Part shown: positions 21,477 to 32,550 of the stretch, piece after piece | Layout: the number at the start of each line of letters is the position of its first letter | How positions within the stretch are numbered: the first letter of the stretch is position 1 | Assembly: GCA_037903475.1 (NCBI GenBank) | Contig: JBAJFG010000111.1 | Coordinates: 3,534,001 to 3,598,000 of the forward strand | Direction of reading: 5' to 3' | Source of the DNA: Ancylostoma caninum | Taxonomy: Eukaryota; Nematoda; Chromadorea; Rhabditida; Ancylostomatidae | Length of the DNA: 64,000 nt | Notes under the pieces: model-generated | The model's database searches: none | Seen by the model: only the letters and a program-made list of their open reading frames with translations | Told to the model about the DNA's origin: nothing | Translations under genes and position numbers: made by a program

Positions 21477-22332
21477 CAGTGGCGGCCAAATACTTAGCAC
21501 GCCATCCATTTTGGACGGTAAATTGATGAAGATATAAAATTCATATCTTATGCAAGGAAGTAGCTATCATAACAAGGCCCAAGGATGTCATGAGGCATGA
21601 GGTGCCCGTTCTCTCCTCAGCTCTTCCTCTCCGGGACATGCTTGCGGATGGAACTACCGAGTCCAGAGCACAAAATGCAGCACTTACGGAAGTATTTGAG
21701 TTCCTGTTTTATACCACTTTGTTAAAACAAGGGATGATCTGTATAGGCACTTCATCTATTTAGACATGTTGTTATAGCACTATTGACGCGCAGTTACTCA
21801 GCTCAAGAAGAAGGATAGTCAACGCTAAATAATTGAAAAAAGAAGATTCATGGTGGTCACAATGAGAAAGCATGCACTTCGGCTGCGGATTTTCCTTCTA
21901 TTTGTGCTACTGACAGGCATTCTGATACATTGTTTACACGCCAGCATTGTTGTCAAAATTCAATAAAATAAAATTTTGGACAAAATTGATGCTTTGCTTT
22001 TGTCCCTAGCTTCAGCTACGACGGAGAGTACAGGAATAGCAATCATATTAAAATGTTAAAGGGAAATGTGCCAAATTTGATAACCCCTTCTCCTTCTCAA
22101 AAAAGAAGACGTAAAAATCTGATACATAATTAGGAAAAACCAAGGAAATTAATGTTTTATTTTCTATTCTAGTTTCAAGTCAGCATATGCCACTGGTAAG
22201 AAGCAAACAGGAAGCCCTAATGAAGCCCTAACATATGCTCAAACTTGGTTTTGATTGCTCATACGGGAGCTTAGATAGGCAAGGAATCCTGACGTCCAAA
22301 ATCGTGGGTGTGTAAATATGTGACCGCCACTC
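21477..22332. mobile_element. Non-autonomous Tc1-like element, TA-flanked
   Basis: The ends CAGTGGCGGCCAAATACTTAGC (21477) and, in complement at 22332, GAGTGGCGGTCACATATTTAC are inverted repeats of about 40 bases with mismatches, ending in ATTTTGGACG. Each end is bordered by TA (21475-21476, 22333-22334). The 856-base body has no transposase. It contains a short signal-peptide-like frame (21861-21965) that recurs near 45.7 kb. Confidence 0.7.
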
Positions 22333-22635
22333 TATTATTAAAACGTTCTCCTAATTTTGTTTGGAAATGTATATGTACATGTTTTGTCGGGGAGCATGAG
22401 CTCCAAACATTTGCGCATCTGTTAGTCTTCGCAGCCGATCCCATCGAGCCCTACTTAGGCTGTCCGAGTATCTGCTATAAATGATTGAGTTACGTCTCAA
22501 TTTACTGCTGCATTGGCCGCCTGTCGGGAGTACATCAGTAAAAAATGTCATTGCTCGATATTTGTTTCATGAGTTCTCATCAAGAAGCGATTTATGCTCA
22601 GACTTTCCTCATTCTCTGCGGAAGTATGGTAGTAA
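22333..22635. other. Unassigned sequence
   Basis: No gene-like feature recognised between the Tc1-like element and the RTE relic. Confidence 0.3.
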
Positions 22636-23545
22636 GCAATCCATGCGGCTCGGCTGATGATCGAGAAGCATCGTGAGAAGCAGAAGCCACTGCATATAGC
22701 ATGCCCCGATCTGAAGAAAGCCTTCGGTCGCGTGCCACACGAAGTCATTTGGTACGTGTTGCGGTGGCACGGCATTCCCGCGGAACTCATAGAGTGGGTC
22801 AGGATTCTCTACGCGGACCCAAGGAGTCGAGTGCACGCGGCCGTGGCCACATCAGCGCTTCACATCTCCCTCGGCATACATCAAGGATCAGCCCTCTCAC
22901 CGTTTCTCTTCGTCGTTGTCATGGACGCTCTTACGAGAGAGCTCCGAAGACTGACGCCATGGGCTCTGCTGTACGCAGATGACGTCATGCTCGCTTCTGA
23001 ACAAAAGGAGGACCCTGAACTACAGACGCAGGCTTGGAGCAAACGTCCAGTGCGGTTGGCTCTTCGCCTTAGCGTCAAAAAGACTGTGTATATGATGACC
23101 GATATGAATGAGCCCGCCACCATACAGACTGGTGGTAGTGACCTCCCGAGAACCGTCTAGTTCAAGTATTTAGGCTCAACACTCTCAGCCGATGGGACAT
23201 GAAGTCGTCGCTCGCGTCAACGCTGCATGATTGAAGTGGCGTTCGATGACGGGAGTGTTGTGCGATAAGAAGATCCCGGATTGTTTCGAATCGAGGGTGT
23301 ATCGAGCAGTCGTCAGTCGCACTGTATGGTGCAGAATGTTGGCCAACCATCAAGGAAGTCGAACGCCGCCTGAATGTGATGGAGATGAAGATGCTACGAT
23401 GGATGACCGGTATCACACGTGTAGACCGCATACGCAATGAAAAAACCCGAGAGCGGCTCGGCATTGCCACGATTGTTGACAAGCTCTGCGAAACCCGCCG
23501 TAGATGGTACAGCCACGTTCTGCGTGCAATCAAAGACACCGTGAA
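22636..23545 (+). pseudogene. RTE-type LINE reverse transcriptase, 5'-truncated and broken
   Basis: From 22636 the frame reads AIHAARLMIEKHREKQKPLH, then DLKKAFGRVPHEVIWYVLR (motif A region), HQGSALSPFLFVVVMDALTR and LLYADDVMLASE (the YADD catalytic box is intact). After SVKKTVYMMTD a TAG stop at 23158-23160 replaces one residue. The reading then goes on in frame with [12 protein letters not shown] before further stops and frameshifts. The end, [18 protein letters not shown] and [10 protein letters not shown], belongs to the conserved C-terminal domain of RTE/BovB-like LINEs. The endonuclease half is missing, and the copy ends in a GAA-rich microsatellite as these LINEs often do. Confidence 0.85.
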
Positions 23546-23868
23546 GAAAGAAGAAGAAAGAAGAAGGAAGAAAGAAGAAGGAAGAAAGAAGAAGGAAGAA
23601 AGAAGAAGGAAGAAAGAAGAAGGAAGAAAGAAGAAGGAAGAAAGAAGAAGGAAGAAAGAAGAAGGAAGAAAGAAGAAGGACGAAAGAAGAAGGAAGAAAG
23701 AAGAAGGAAGAAAGAAGAAGGAAGAAAGAAGAAGGAAGAAAGAAGAAGGAAGAAAGAAGAAAGAAGAAAGAAGAAGGAAGAAAGAAGAAGGAAGAAAGAA
23801 GAAGGAAGAAAGAAGAAAGAAGGAGGAGGAAAGAAGAAGGAAAAGAAAGAAGAAAGAAGAAGAAAGGC
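23546..23868 (+). repeat. Pure purine (AAGAAGGAAGAA)n microsatellite
   Basis: About 320 bases with almost only A and G on the plus strand, built of 12-base AAGAAGGAAGAA-type units. It follows directly on the RTE relic and so is probably its expanded 3' tail. It yields Lys/Glu/Arg-only and Phe/Leu/Ser-only frames which are artefacts. Confidence 0.9.
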
Positions 23869-25034
23869 TTTTCTCATTCTCGTAGCATTCTCTTTGCGAC
23901 ATTTGACTTTTTGCTTGGAATTTCCATAGCTTCATCGCGATTATCTACAATGTTCGACTTGAGAAACGTAGCCTCGCTAACGAATCAGCAGAACCGAATA
24001 TTTTTCGGTTCGCATCGCAAGGTGCTATTAGTGATTGGCGACATTCCCTATTGGTGATTGTTCATCGTTTAAAAAAAAGAAAACGAGAAATGAATTAGTT
24101 CAAATGTTAATACTGTTTCATATACGCTGTGATGTTCTGAAAAAGAAAGACGTGTTATATCCCGCTGCACTGCCTACTCACTTGCCTGCTCAAAGAGCAA
24201 AAAAGAAACGCTATGTGAAATATTTTAGTCTGTTAGAGTGTGGGTGCAGTAATTCTATAAACTTTTCTCCGGAGGATGTTCTCATAAAGGAACACGTCAG
24301 TTTTAATAGCTATCCCTCCACGTATTTCAGTACGTTCGTAAAAAGCCATCTTTTATTGTGCATCCCATCAACAACCGACCTGTAATTTCACACCTTGGAT
24401 CGAAAATTATTGATTTGTGGAGGGAGGCTGATCCTGTGCCCAACGGCTTTAGCGAGAGCGAGGATAATGTCAACGTAATTATAATCACGGGTGAGTAACA
24501 GACTCAGACAATCGTGGCGTCGAACAGCAGACAGAACCACCATCGCTCCGCCTACGTTTTGAGTTGGGGAAGCGGATATCGACGTTCTGCTTGAGCAGAA
24601 CGTGTTGCTCATGCCCTGGACGTGCTGCAATCCGCCGGGATACCCCAGACGTGCTGCCATTGAATTACTTCATGTTGAATTGAAAAACAAAAATTAAAAA
24701 ATTCTTAATGTACGACGCACGTCAGCTGGATGTGCTAAGGAAGATCTTCAGCGCAAGTCTAAGGGCTGGAGTTGGAATTGGGTGTGTAAGATACTCAAAA
24801 CGTAAAGTGCTTCCTCTTCCATGAGCAATATTTTTGCTAGTTTTTGTTATGAACCCACGGCGGTGTTGCTGCCTGGGCTGCCCCCCAGAATAGAACGTTG
24901 AACATCCAGCAATCTTCGCGCACATTCCAGCAGGTTTCGCTTAATTTTCGGGCGCGATTCGCGTAAAATCGAGCGTTTTTTGCTTATTTTCCGGAGGTTT
25001 ACGTGTATTTTTTGGGTGAAATGGGGAAATATTA
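23869..25034. other. Unassigned sequence, one minus frame of coding-like composition
   Basis: A 90-codon minus frame at 24388-24660 (AARLGYPGGLQHVQG..., NVGGAMVVLSAVRRHDCLSL) has a balanced composition and a GTGTGA donor-like end, but I recognise no family and find no partner exon. The plus frame 24035-24385 is Lys/Ser/Leu-rich and unconvincing. Confidence 0.3.
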
Positions 25035-26136
25035 GGTTGGTGCATAATTGAAGCGGCTTTTTTGCCACTTCTTTTTCCCGATGAAAATTGAAGCTTTTCA
25101 AATGGTTTTTTTAATGAAAACAATTTTCTCCTTCCACTCATTGAAGGTGCTATCGAAAATCGCACTCACATCTGCCATATTATGCTCTATCAACTCGCGA
25201 AAAGTTGTGATGCAGCACAGTCATTCTGCGATCTCAGCGAGCCTTTCAAGGATGGACCAATCAGCAAGGCTAAGTTGAAAGATTGTTCCTATTCATACGG
25301 TACGAGATTCACAGATGGAGAAAAAAGAGGTTGGCATTCAAGTTCCAAGCACCAGGAAGTTTGGGCAGCCTGGAAGGGGACGAAGGCTTGACATCGCGAA
25401 TGCTGTCTGAACTCTTCAATATGGACCATTCGACCACGGTTCTTCTTCTCAGAAGGCTCTGAAAAGCATGGAGATTGGCCAAATGGGTCCGCACGAACTC
25501 TAGACAGGAAAAATGTTCGAATTTCCAACGATTTTCTGTAGCAAAACAAGCAGGCTCTATTTCTGAGGATTCTCGCCAGTCGAACCTCCTTCTCTTCCAC
25601 GGCTGCCAAAAGTTCCTGGTCGTCAAAATTTGATCGTAGAGGTTTTCCTTCTTCATTTGTAGGATTGCACCTCCCTACTTGGACTAGTTAAATATCATTC
25701 GACTTGACTTTGTTGATTTTTCTTCGGCTAAAATTTCGTTGAGATCGCGGAATGACTGTGCTGATTACATGAGATACGTTCCCCACCTGCGTTGCGGCGG
25801 CCGCGAGGGGATAGAGCCTAGACAGGGGGGTGGTGGGTGGAGGCAGAACAGGGACCCATTTGTAACTGGAGACGCAGAGAGCGAGAGGACTCGAGGTGCA
25901 CGGCAAGATCTGGTCGTACTTGGGGAACGTATCTCGTGCAACCGACTGTGCTGCAGTCCAACCTTTCCCGAAGTGGTAGAGCATGAGATGATGAATGTGA
26001 ATATGATTTCCGATAGCACCGTTTCTAAGTGAAAGAAAAGGATTATTTACATGAAAAAAAAAACTGTTCAAGAAGCGTTAATTTCTAACGAGAAAAAGAG
26101 TCGCGAAAAAAAAACCGCATTAATTATGCACCAACC
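25035..26136 (+). mobile_element. Mariner element with long TIRs, internally deleted, carrying a nested MITE
   Basis: The left end TTAGGTTGGTGCATAATTGA and right end ATTAATGCACCAACCTGATA are mariner termini that insert at TA. The terminal 160-180 bases on each side are also inverted relatives. The plus-strand remnants CDAAQSFCDLSEPF, FTDGEKRG and a degraded helix-turn-helix correspond to the DNA-binding part of a briggsae-type mariner transposase; the catalytic domain is absent. A sister copy without the nested insertion is at 46076-46995. Confidence 0.75.
25764..25943. mobile_element. Nested 180-bp MITE with 10-base target duplication
   Basis: Inverted ends GAGATACGTTCCCCA (25771-25785) and TGGGGAACGTATCTC (25921-25935) extend outward with mismatches to 25764 and 25943. 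The flanks are direct repeats GACTGTGCTG at 25754-25763 and 25944-25953. The sister mariner copy at 46785-46796 has only one such site (GACTGTGTAG). A 9-10-base duplication fits Mutator-like elements best. It has no coding capacity. Confidence 0.75.
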
Positions 26137-26400
26137 TGATACTTTGGAGAAAAAATAAGCGGAATCTGCTCAAATTCTGTCATCTGAACAGATGTGAAGA
26201 AGCAGCATCTCTTTGCAGGATCGGGGATAGCCACGAGGGCACGTGGAAGAACGCCTGCCAGGGACGTAGGGGGACGTCTGCGGTATGTGGAGGGTACGAG
26301 CCCCGCGATTTGGGGTCAACCCCTAGGTACAACTGGGGGTGGAGCCATTTCCACCTGCAGTCAACCCCCACGATTGATTGAGGAACTTGTATTATGATGT
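26137..26400. other. Unassigned sequence
   Basis: Short frames only. Contains GGGGGTGGAGCC and GTCAACCCCC patches; no recognised feature. Confidence 0.3.
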
Positions 26401-28195
26401 GTAAACAGGGTCAAGCGTGATGATGATAGAAGGCCGACCCCCATACAACCCACCCTCCCCCTTCTCAGCCGCCAAAAATACGACCCCCTCCCACGCTCCC
26501 CCTTTCGGACAGAAAATTTCAAATGAGGTGAGAAATGAGAACGAAAATACAGACACTCGACTTCAAAATCAAACGTTATAGCAGCAGGAGGAGTAGCCAC
26601 CGCGTACACCGTCGAGGGTTCGATCCCCTCTCTATCCAGAATTTTTGCAAAAAGTTGAAATGTACACGGTTGGCGAATATCGCTCTGAAAGCGTGAGTTC
26701 AGACTCATTCAAGCGATTTGCTTCAAATTTGTCATGAAGAATGTCGATATACGTCATTCACATAGTCAAGGGTTCGAACCCCTCCGAGGCTAAAATTTTT
26801 GCACGACTTCAAATAACGTGCGCTTGTAGTGGGCTCGAGAAAGTCGAAAGTAGTGTACGAAAGGACACTATATCGAGCTGCAAGACTGAGCAGGACGAGC
26901 AGTACGAACGTGCAAAAACGTCCACCTAAAATTTTGGCCCACTCAGAGATATGGTTGTAGATGGACCTGAATAGCAGGAGATTTAGCCTGTTGAGGTGCC
27001 GATCTTTTTTCAGTTTTAAATAGTCGAAAGATTGCGCTTTCAAGCTGCATAGCTCCTTTTTTCCGCGTTTGCCTCCATCGTGATTCAAGTCCATCGATGA
27101 AAACATGTAAAAAAGGCTATTTTTATCGACAAAACCTCATCTCCGTAATTCCCGTGCTGAATCTTTCCTTTTGGACTTGGAGATCTGAAACTCGGAGATA
27201 AAGCACAGTTGGGTGGGCTCCACAGAATGGCTATTTGTCGGTTCGCAGAACTGTGTAGAACTGCCAGTACGAGAGTGCAAAATTTTTACCTAAAATTTTG
27301 ACTCGCTCTGAGGCATGGTTGTAGTCGGACACCCATTGCAGAGGATCTAGGCGCTCAGGTACCGATTTTTTTCCAGTTTTAACTTGTCGAAGGTTTGTGC
27401 TTTTAGGGCGCATAGATCCTTTTCCTGCAGCTAGCTAAACCGCGATTCATCTCCATCGATAAAAACGTGTAAAAAAAAGGCCATTTTTATCGACGAAATC
27501 TCGTCTCCGTGATTCTCGTGCTGAATCTTCTCTCTTGAACCTTGAGACCTGAAACTTCGGAGTAAAGCACAGTTGGGTGAAGTTCATAGAATGACCTTTC
27601 ATTGGCCCGCAGGACTGGGTAGGACTGGCAGTAGAAACGTGCAAAAATTTTCACCTGAAATTTTGACTTGCTCTGAGGCATGATTGTAGTTGGTCATGGA
27701 TAGCAGGAGACCAAGGCGGTTGATGTTCCGAATTTTTTCTCAGCTTTGATTAGAAGGAGTTTTGTGCTCTCAGGCAATGTGGTTTCCTCTTCCGCAGTTG
27801 TCATCCTTCCTGCTCCGATCAAGTCGGTAAAAAAAAAGTAAAAAAAAGCCATTTTTAACAAGTAAACATCATTTCCGTAATTCCTGTGCTGAATCTTTTC
27901 TATTGATGCTGTGGAGCTGAAACTTGAAAGCAGAGCACAGTTGGGTAGATTTGATAGTATGACTTTTTTCGGTTTCCAGGGGTGAGCAGGACTGGCGGTA
28001 CATATGAACAAAAATGACCATCCGATAATCAGTCTCGCTCGGTGGTCTAGCAGCAGTACTACTAAAAGTAGTACCCGAATTCTCTACCACAACCACGATC
28101 CCTCCTCTCTATGACCCCCCTCCCCCTTTATCCGCCCACCATACGACCTCCCCCCATTGATAATTTATCAACACACGCTTGACCCTGTGCTTGTT
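26401..28195. repeat. 362-bp tandem repeat block with inverted CAGGGTCAAGCGTG ends
   Basis: Units recur with CACCTAAAATTTTGG at about 26923, 27287 and 27648, and a decayed fourth start near 28016, giving a period of 361-365 bases. Each contains ATGGTTGTAGT, CATAGATCCTTTT-like, AAAACGTGTAAAAAAA, CTGAATCTTTCC and AGCACAGTTGGGT blocks. Two B-box-like words (GGTTCGATCCCC at 26610, GGTTCGAACCCC at 26769) precede them. CAGGGTCAAGCGTG at 26407-26420 is mirrored at 28175-28188, so the block may lie within one element. Confidence 0.6.
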
Positions 28196-29620
28196 TGACG
28201 CGTGTGCCCGCCATAGCAGGATACTACGTAGCAGGAGAGCGGATGGCGGTCAAGACGTACGCTGCGACGCTACCGCGCCGCACGTGTGCGCTTTTCAAGT
28301 TCAGGTTATTTCTACAAATTCTACGCACTAAATGACATCGGTGGCCACCTTTTCAAACTTTGAAGGTTCCGATAACACTCGTGTGTTCCACTCAAGCTCA
28401 GAAAAGTTGTCCATGTCCACCAGAACTGCTCGTACCCTCGAAAGCTACAGCCGCGACGCTCACATGAATCGACCAATCACAGACCAGCAGCATACCTCCT
28501 GTCACCCATGGAGAGGGCACCGCGGAAAATTTTCAAGCTAATACGCGGAAAGAATGGTGGTGCCTGTTTTAATCACGAGTCCAACGGTAGTGTAGGCATT
28601 GCACTTTATCTCATTGGGAATATTTCCAAATCGTATATCTTCACCTCCCCAGGCTCATAAAAATAATTGAAAAACTAACATTCGAAATGCATATATTTTC
28701 GACTCTTTCTGTTGTTAAAAAGTAGTCGTAATGTTGCTTAATATTTGTAAACCTTCGACGAAGTGATAACAGCATAAAATGTTACAACATTAGCAAACAT
28801 TATAATAGCCCATTTAGATTTCGTGTTTCTACTGTCACTGATGAAGATTCGATTCCGTGTTGTGGTATGGCCGTAGGTACAGTGGCCATCGAAACCGATG
28901 CGTTTTCCGCAGACTCGGGAATCACGCAAATGCACAAGAAGCGATGCCATAATAGAAAAATAGGGATTTTTTGGTACTTTTGTTCTATTTGATTTCAACT
29001 ATCAAGGAAATTAACTAACAAGCGAGAAAACCGTTTGTTAAACTATGGACGGCTTTCGAATATGCATCAGTGTGGTTCTCGGTGAAGAAACGGTTATGAG
29101 CACTTCTCCTAACCTCACCGTTTCTTGCCAAACTCAGAATGCAATATCACTCGAACCCACCTTATGCGTCATTTGAAGCTTTCGTGCAAAAAAAAAACTC
29201 TTAAAACCAGTCAATCAGTTTATTGCTGTTTTTGTGAAAAACCAACAAATTTTTTTTAAAAAGAAACCTTGGAAACTGATGAAATGGTCAGTGTTAACTT
29301 ATGTGCGGCGGCTCGAGCAAATCAGTCCGTAGTCAGCCAATTTAATCGCCTCAAAATTCTCGTTTCAATGTATCCCCGTTTTTCCCTTCTATCGCAGTGC
29401 ACTCCCGAAAATGTGCTTCCAGTGAGCAGTGATACACTCTCATCCCTTCATTTGTATACGATGAGGTTAAGTGGGCTTGCGTAAACATTGCTCTCTCGCT
29501 AATACGAGGGCATAAGTCGCCACTCTCACCACAATCGAATGCGGAGTTCGTTCTTTTATTCATGTGCTCCTGATCTTCAAATAACTCACAGGTACCCAAA
29601 AGTTTTCGGCCTCGATCACT
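28196..29620. other. Unassigned 1.4-kb stretch
   Basis: No supported gene. Several short AT-rich frames, a poly-A run at 29189-29197 and no recognisable repeats. Confidence 0.3.
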
Positions 29621-29765
29621 CAGCGGCGGATGCAGAAAGTGGGCGGGAGGGGGGGGGGGGCGTGGGAAGAAAAGTGGGGTCTCCGCCGTTCTGGGGACCC
29701 AGACGATATTAAGATTTATGAAAATATTAGTTATAATAATAAATAATTAATAAAATCATGTCAAA
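29621..29765 (+). mobile_element. CAGTGGCGGACGC-family MITE, 5'-end fragment
   Basis: CAGCGGCGGATGCAGAAAGTGGGCGGG, a G-run, GTGGGGTCTCCGCCGTTCTGGGGACCCAGACG and an AATATTAGTTATAATAATAAATAA core. The distal end is absent. Confidence 0.65.
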
Positions 29766-30640
29766 AATAATAATCAAATTTCAGTCTAACGGTAACCGCT
29801 CATAATTGTTTTCGCTAACCTAGCCAATTCTTTCTTCCCCAATTTGAGGTCAGAGCTGACCTCTGTGACTCCTCGTATCAAACTGCACACCGCCCGTACT
29901 GAGACTCGGAGCTCTTCCGAATTCTCCTAATAATACCGGTGTACGTGATGCACCTGGTAGTGCATACCACAAGAAAAGAATTTTGCTTTTTTCTTGCTCG
30001 AGCAACAGTATTCTCACGGGATTTCATGGTGGGTGAAGATGCGTTAGGAATCCCACAGTATTAGAACAGACAGTAGAACTCCAGTCTTTGTAGATTCAAC
30101 TGGAAAAGATCTTCTGAAAATCAGGGAAGTTCATAATACAACACAGCAGCGAAATCTCTTACCGTGATTTTTGCAAAAATAAGCCAATTCTGTTCTTACT
30201 TAATCAGAATGGCTAAAAAAGACGTATTAATAATAAGTGCCCTCAGATGAACTGTGAAATCCCATGTGCGGACCAACAAAGCAAATGTTCTCGTGGTAGT
30301 GGTTAGTACCTCTCATTTCAGATCGTTCAACTCCATCAAACTTGGAGCGACATGAGGCTACATGTACATGCCTATGTTTCATGAACCCTAGCACATCTTT
30401 ACCCTCCATAAAATTAGAGGAAATGCTGCTGCTCGATCAAGAGAGAAATCCAATTTTTTTCTCGTGGAATGCATTATCGGATGCATCGCGACTATCGGTA
30501 TTATATGGACAGTTCAAAAGAGCCCGGGCTTCAGTACAGCCGCACCTGTTTAGCTTGATGCGGAGAGTCACAGGAATCAGCGTTGATCCCAAATTGGGTA
30601 AGAAAGAATTAGCTATTTTGGCGAGAACACTTATGAAGGG
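29766..30640. other. Unassigned sequence
   Basis: The plus frame 30342-30776 (144 codons) overlaps a C-rich repeat at its 3' end (PSPPPPPLLP) and has no recognised domain, so I do not call it a gene. Confidence 0.3.
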
Positions 30641-31675
30641 TAACCATAAAGCATGGGTAAAGCATGGGGTGCGATCTAGCATTCCCAAATACGTACCCTC
30701 CCCCCCCCCCCCTCCTTTGCTCCCAACCATTCGTAAGCCACGCCCCCATCACGTAACAAAGCCAAAAAGAAATTAAATTGATTTCATACAATCTTGTAAA
30801 CCGCACTTGTTCTCTTGATAGAAATTCTTTCGATAAGGCAAGAAGTGAAGAAACATTGCGCTGGAACGATATGCCGGCAGTAACGCTGATATTCGCCATG
30901 CAGTTGAAGGCATCATCCAGCCAAAAAAGTTCGATTTGCCGTGATCTAACATGTTTGGCCTTAGCGTCTGTGACGTCACGGCCGTAGAGCTCCCGCACTC
31001 AACGGCCTTATTGATTTTCTTGATTCTCTTTCGTAAGCCACACTATTTTTCTTCTCTGCTCCCTCCCGCGGTTTCTACGGTTCAGGCGCGTTTCTTGGCC
31101 ACTCTCGAATACTGTAGAGTGCACCACAGGGCAGGTGCGATACGGGTGCGATACACCTTCTCCGCACCTGCCCTGTGGTGGAAGCTACAGCAATCCCTTT
31201 CGCAATGGGGCACGGAGTCGCGTAGGAGCACGAAATAGCTCCACAGAGGGTTTCAGGTGAATTTCGGTGCAATTCTTGCAATTTCAGGCCGATTCAACGT
31301 GCGCGACTTGCAAAAGTGGTGTAAAATATAGCAAATTTACTGTATCTTTTTCCCGTTGCAAGCAATTACATTCACTAATTACTGCGTCTGTTACTTATTA
31401 CTATTACTCTGTGTTGATGTACGTACCGTTTTTCCGTGGTGGGAAATTTTTGAAGCAACAGCAGAGATCATAGAAGTGAGGAACATCTTATCCACAGCTC
31501 GATTTATGTGTTAAGACCTGGACGCCATTTCCTTCACAGTGCAGAACGAGAATCAAGCATAAAGAAAGAACGCAACATACCCGGGCCGCCCCCCCCCCTT
31601 CGCTTTCTCGCCTTGCTCCTCTAAATACGTAGGGGTGGTTTGAAATACCGCACCTGTGCTTTACCCTGCGGGTAA
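30640..31675. repeat. Possible 1-kb inverted-repeat element
   Basis: Left segment GGGTAAAGCATGGGGTGCGAT...CCCAAATACGTACCC with a C-run is roughly mirrored at the right by GTACGTATT-type, GGTGCGGTATTT and GCAGGGTAAAGCACAGG sequence (complement of 31600-31675). Matches are imperfect (about 60-70% by eye), so this is tentative. It encloses the hairpin at 31113-31190. Confidence 0.35.
31113..31190. repeat. Strong stem-loop
   Basis: CCACAGGGCAGGTGCG (31123-31138) pairs exactly with CGCACCTGCCCTGTGG, and outer CTGTAG pairs with CTACAG. The loop is about 25 bases. Could be a MITE core or an RNA hairpin; transcription unknown. Confidence 0.55.
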
Positions 31676-32023
31676 CTGCTAGATTGACCTCATGTAGACC
31701 GGGCACATCACAATTATTGCACCGTGAACGCACATATTCTACTAGAATTGAGTCCATTCTACTACAATATATTCACTCGCTGTCAGTTTTCATCCATGAT
31801 AGCCTTTTTGTGTCCGTTAATGGAGACTACCAAATCATAGACTCGGACGCTTAATAATAAAAAAATTTTTCTTCTAAAAAATCGCCCACAGAATGGCTGG
31901 GTTTTAACATTTTTCCATCATGATTGAGAATATACAGCTCTCATAAAAATTCGAACTTCTAAGCTCTTTGTTAGCAGAAGTTATGGTGGAATGTTGAAAA
32001 GGCTATATAATTTTGAGCGATAA

Positions 32024-32025
<2 letters not shown>
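31676..32025. other. Unassigned AT-rich sequence
   Basis: No supported frame or repeat before the TA microsatellite. Confidence 0.3.

Positions 32026-32069
<44 letters not shown>
32026..32069. repeat. (TA)n microsatellite
   Basis: About 44 bases of TA repeats with a single ACATA interruption; it is the insertion point of the complete MITE that follows. Confidence 0.9.
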
Positions 32070-32308
32070 CAGTGGCGGACGCAGAAAGTGGGCGGGAGGG
32101 GGGGCGTGGGAAGAAAGGTGGGGTCTCCGCCGTTTTGGGGACCCAGACGGAAAATAAAATTAATTATAATAATAAACAATAAATAAAAAATATATTAAAA
32201 ATAATAATAAAAATAAACAATTAAAAATAAACTAACACAAGATTTTTATTTGTATTGTAAAGTAATTTCGAAAATTTCCCCCGCCCCCCCCCCCTGCGTC
32301 CGCCACTG
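32070..32308 (+). mobile_element. Complete CAGTGGCGGACGC-family MITE (reference copy)
   Basis: Begins CAGTGGCGGACGCAGAAAG and ends TGCGTCCGCCACTG, a 13-base perfect inverted repeat. The order is G-run, GGGGTCTCCGCCGTTTTGGGG, ACCCAGACGGAAAATAAAATT, an AATAA-rich core, TTTCGAAAATTT and a C-run. Length 239 bases, no coding frame. Flanks share ATAT, but the host microsatellite prevents calling a target duplication. CAGTGGCG termini are typical of hAT-type elements; that assignment is inference. Confidence 0.8.
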
Positions 32309-32310
32309 AT

Positions 32311-32550
32311 ATGGGAAAGAAAGTGGGGTCCCCACCGTTATGGGTACCCAGATGGAAAATAAAATTAATGAAAATTTTGATTATAATAATAAATAATGAA
32401 TAAAAATAATAATAAAAATAATATTAAAAATAAACAATCAAAAATAAATTAATACAAGAATTTCATTTGTATTGTTAAGTAGTTTCGAAAATTTGGCGAC
32501 CCATTCTCGGGAGGGGTGGGCCCCCGCCCCCCCCTCTGCGTCCGACACTG
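32311..32550 (+). mobile_element. Second, 5'-truncated copy of the same MITE in tandem
   Basis: Starts inside the family at GGGAAAGAAAGTGGGGTCCC, continues with ACCCAGATGGAAAATAAAATT and the AATAA core, and ends CTCTGCGTCCGACACTG. It lies directly beside the complete copy in the same orientation. Confidence 0.7.

Noticed and set aside
21477..22332. Assignment of this element to the CAGTGGCGGACGC MITE family because it also starts CAGTGGCGG
   Set aside because: The similarity stops after nine bases; TA borders and the following terminal sequence are Tc1-like.
23162..23935. Long Lys/Glu/Arg and Phe/Leu/Ser frames
   Set aside because: Produced by the AAGAAGGAAGAA microsatellite on each strand.
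26741..26795. tRNA-type T arm GGTTCGAACCCC suggesting a tRNA gene
   Set aside because: No matching D arm, anticodon arm or acceptor pairing within 80 bases upstream.
30342..30776. 144-codon plus frame ending in a proline run
   Set aside because: The proline run comes from a C-rich repeat; no recognised domain, acceptor or conserved motif.
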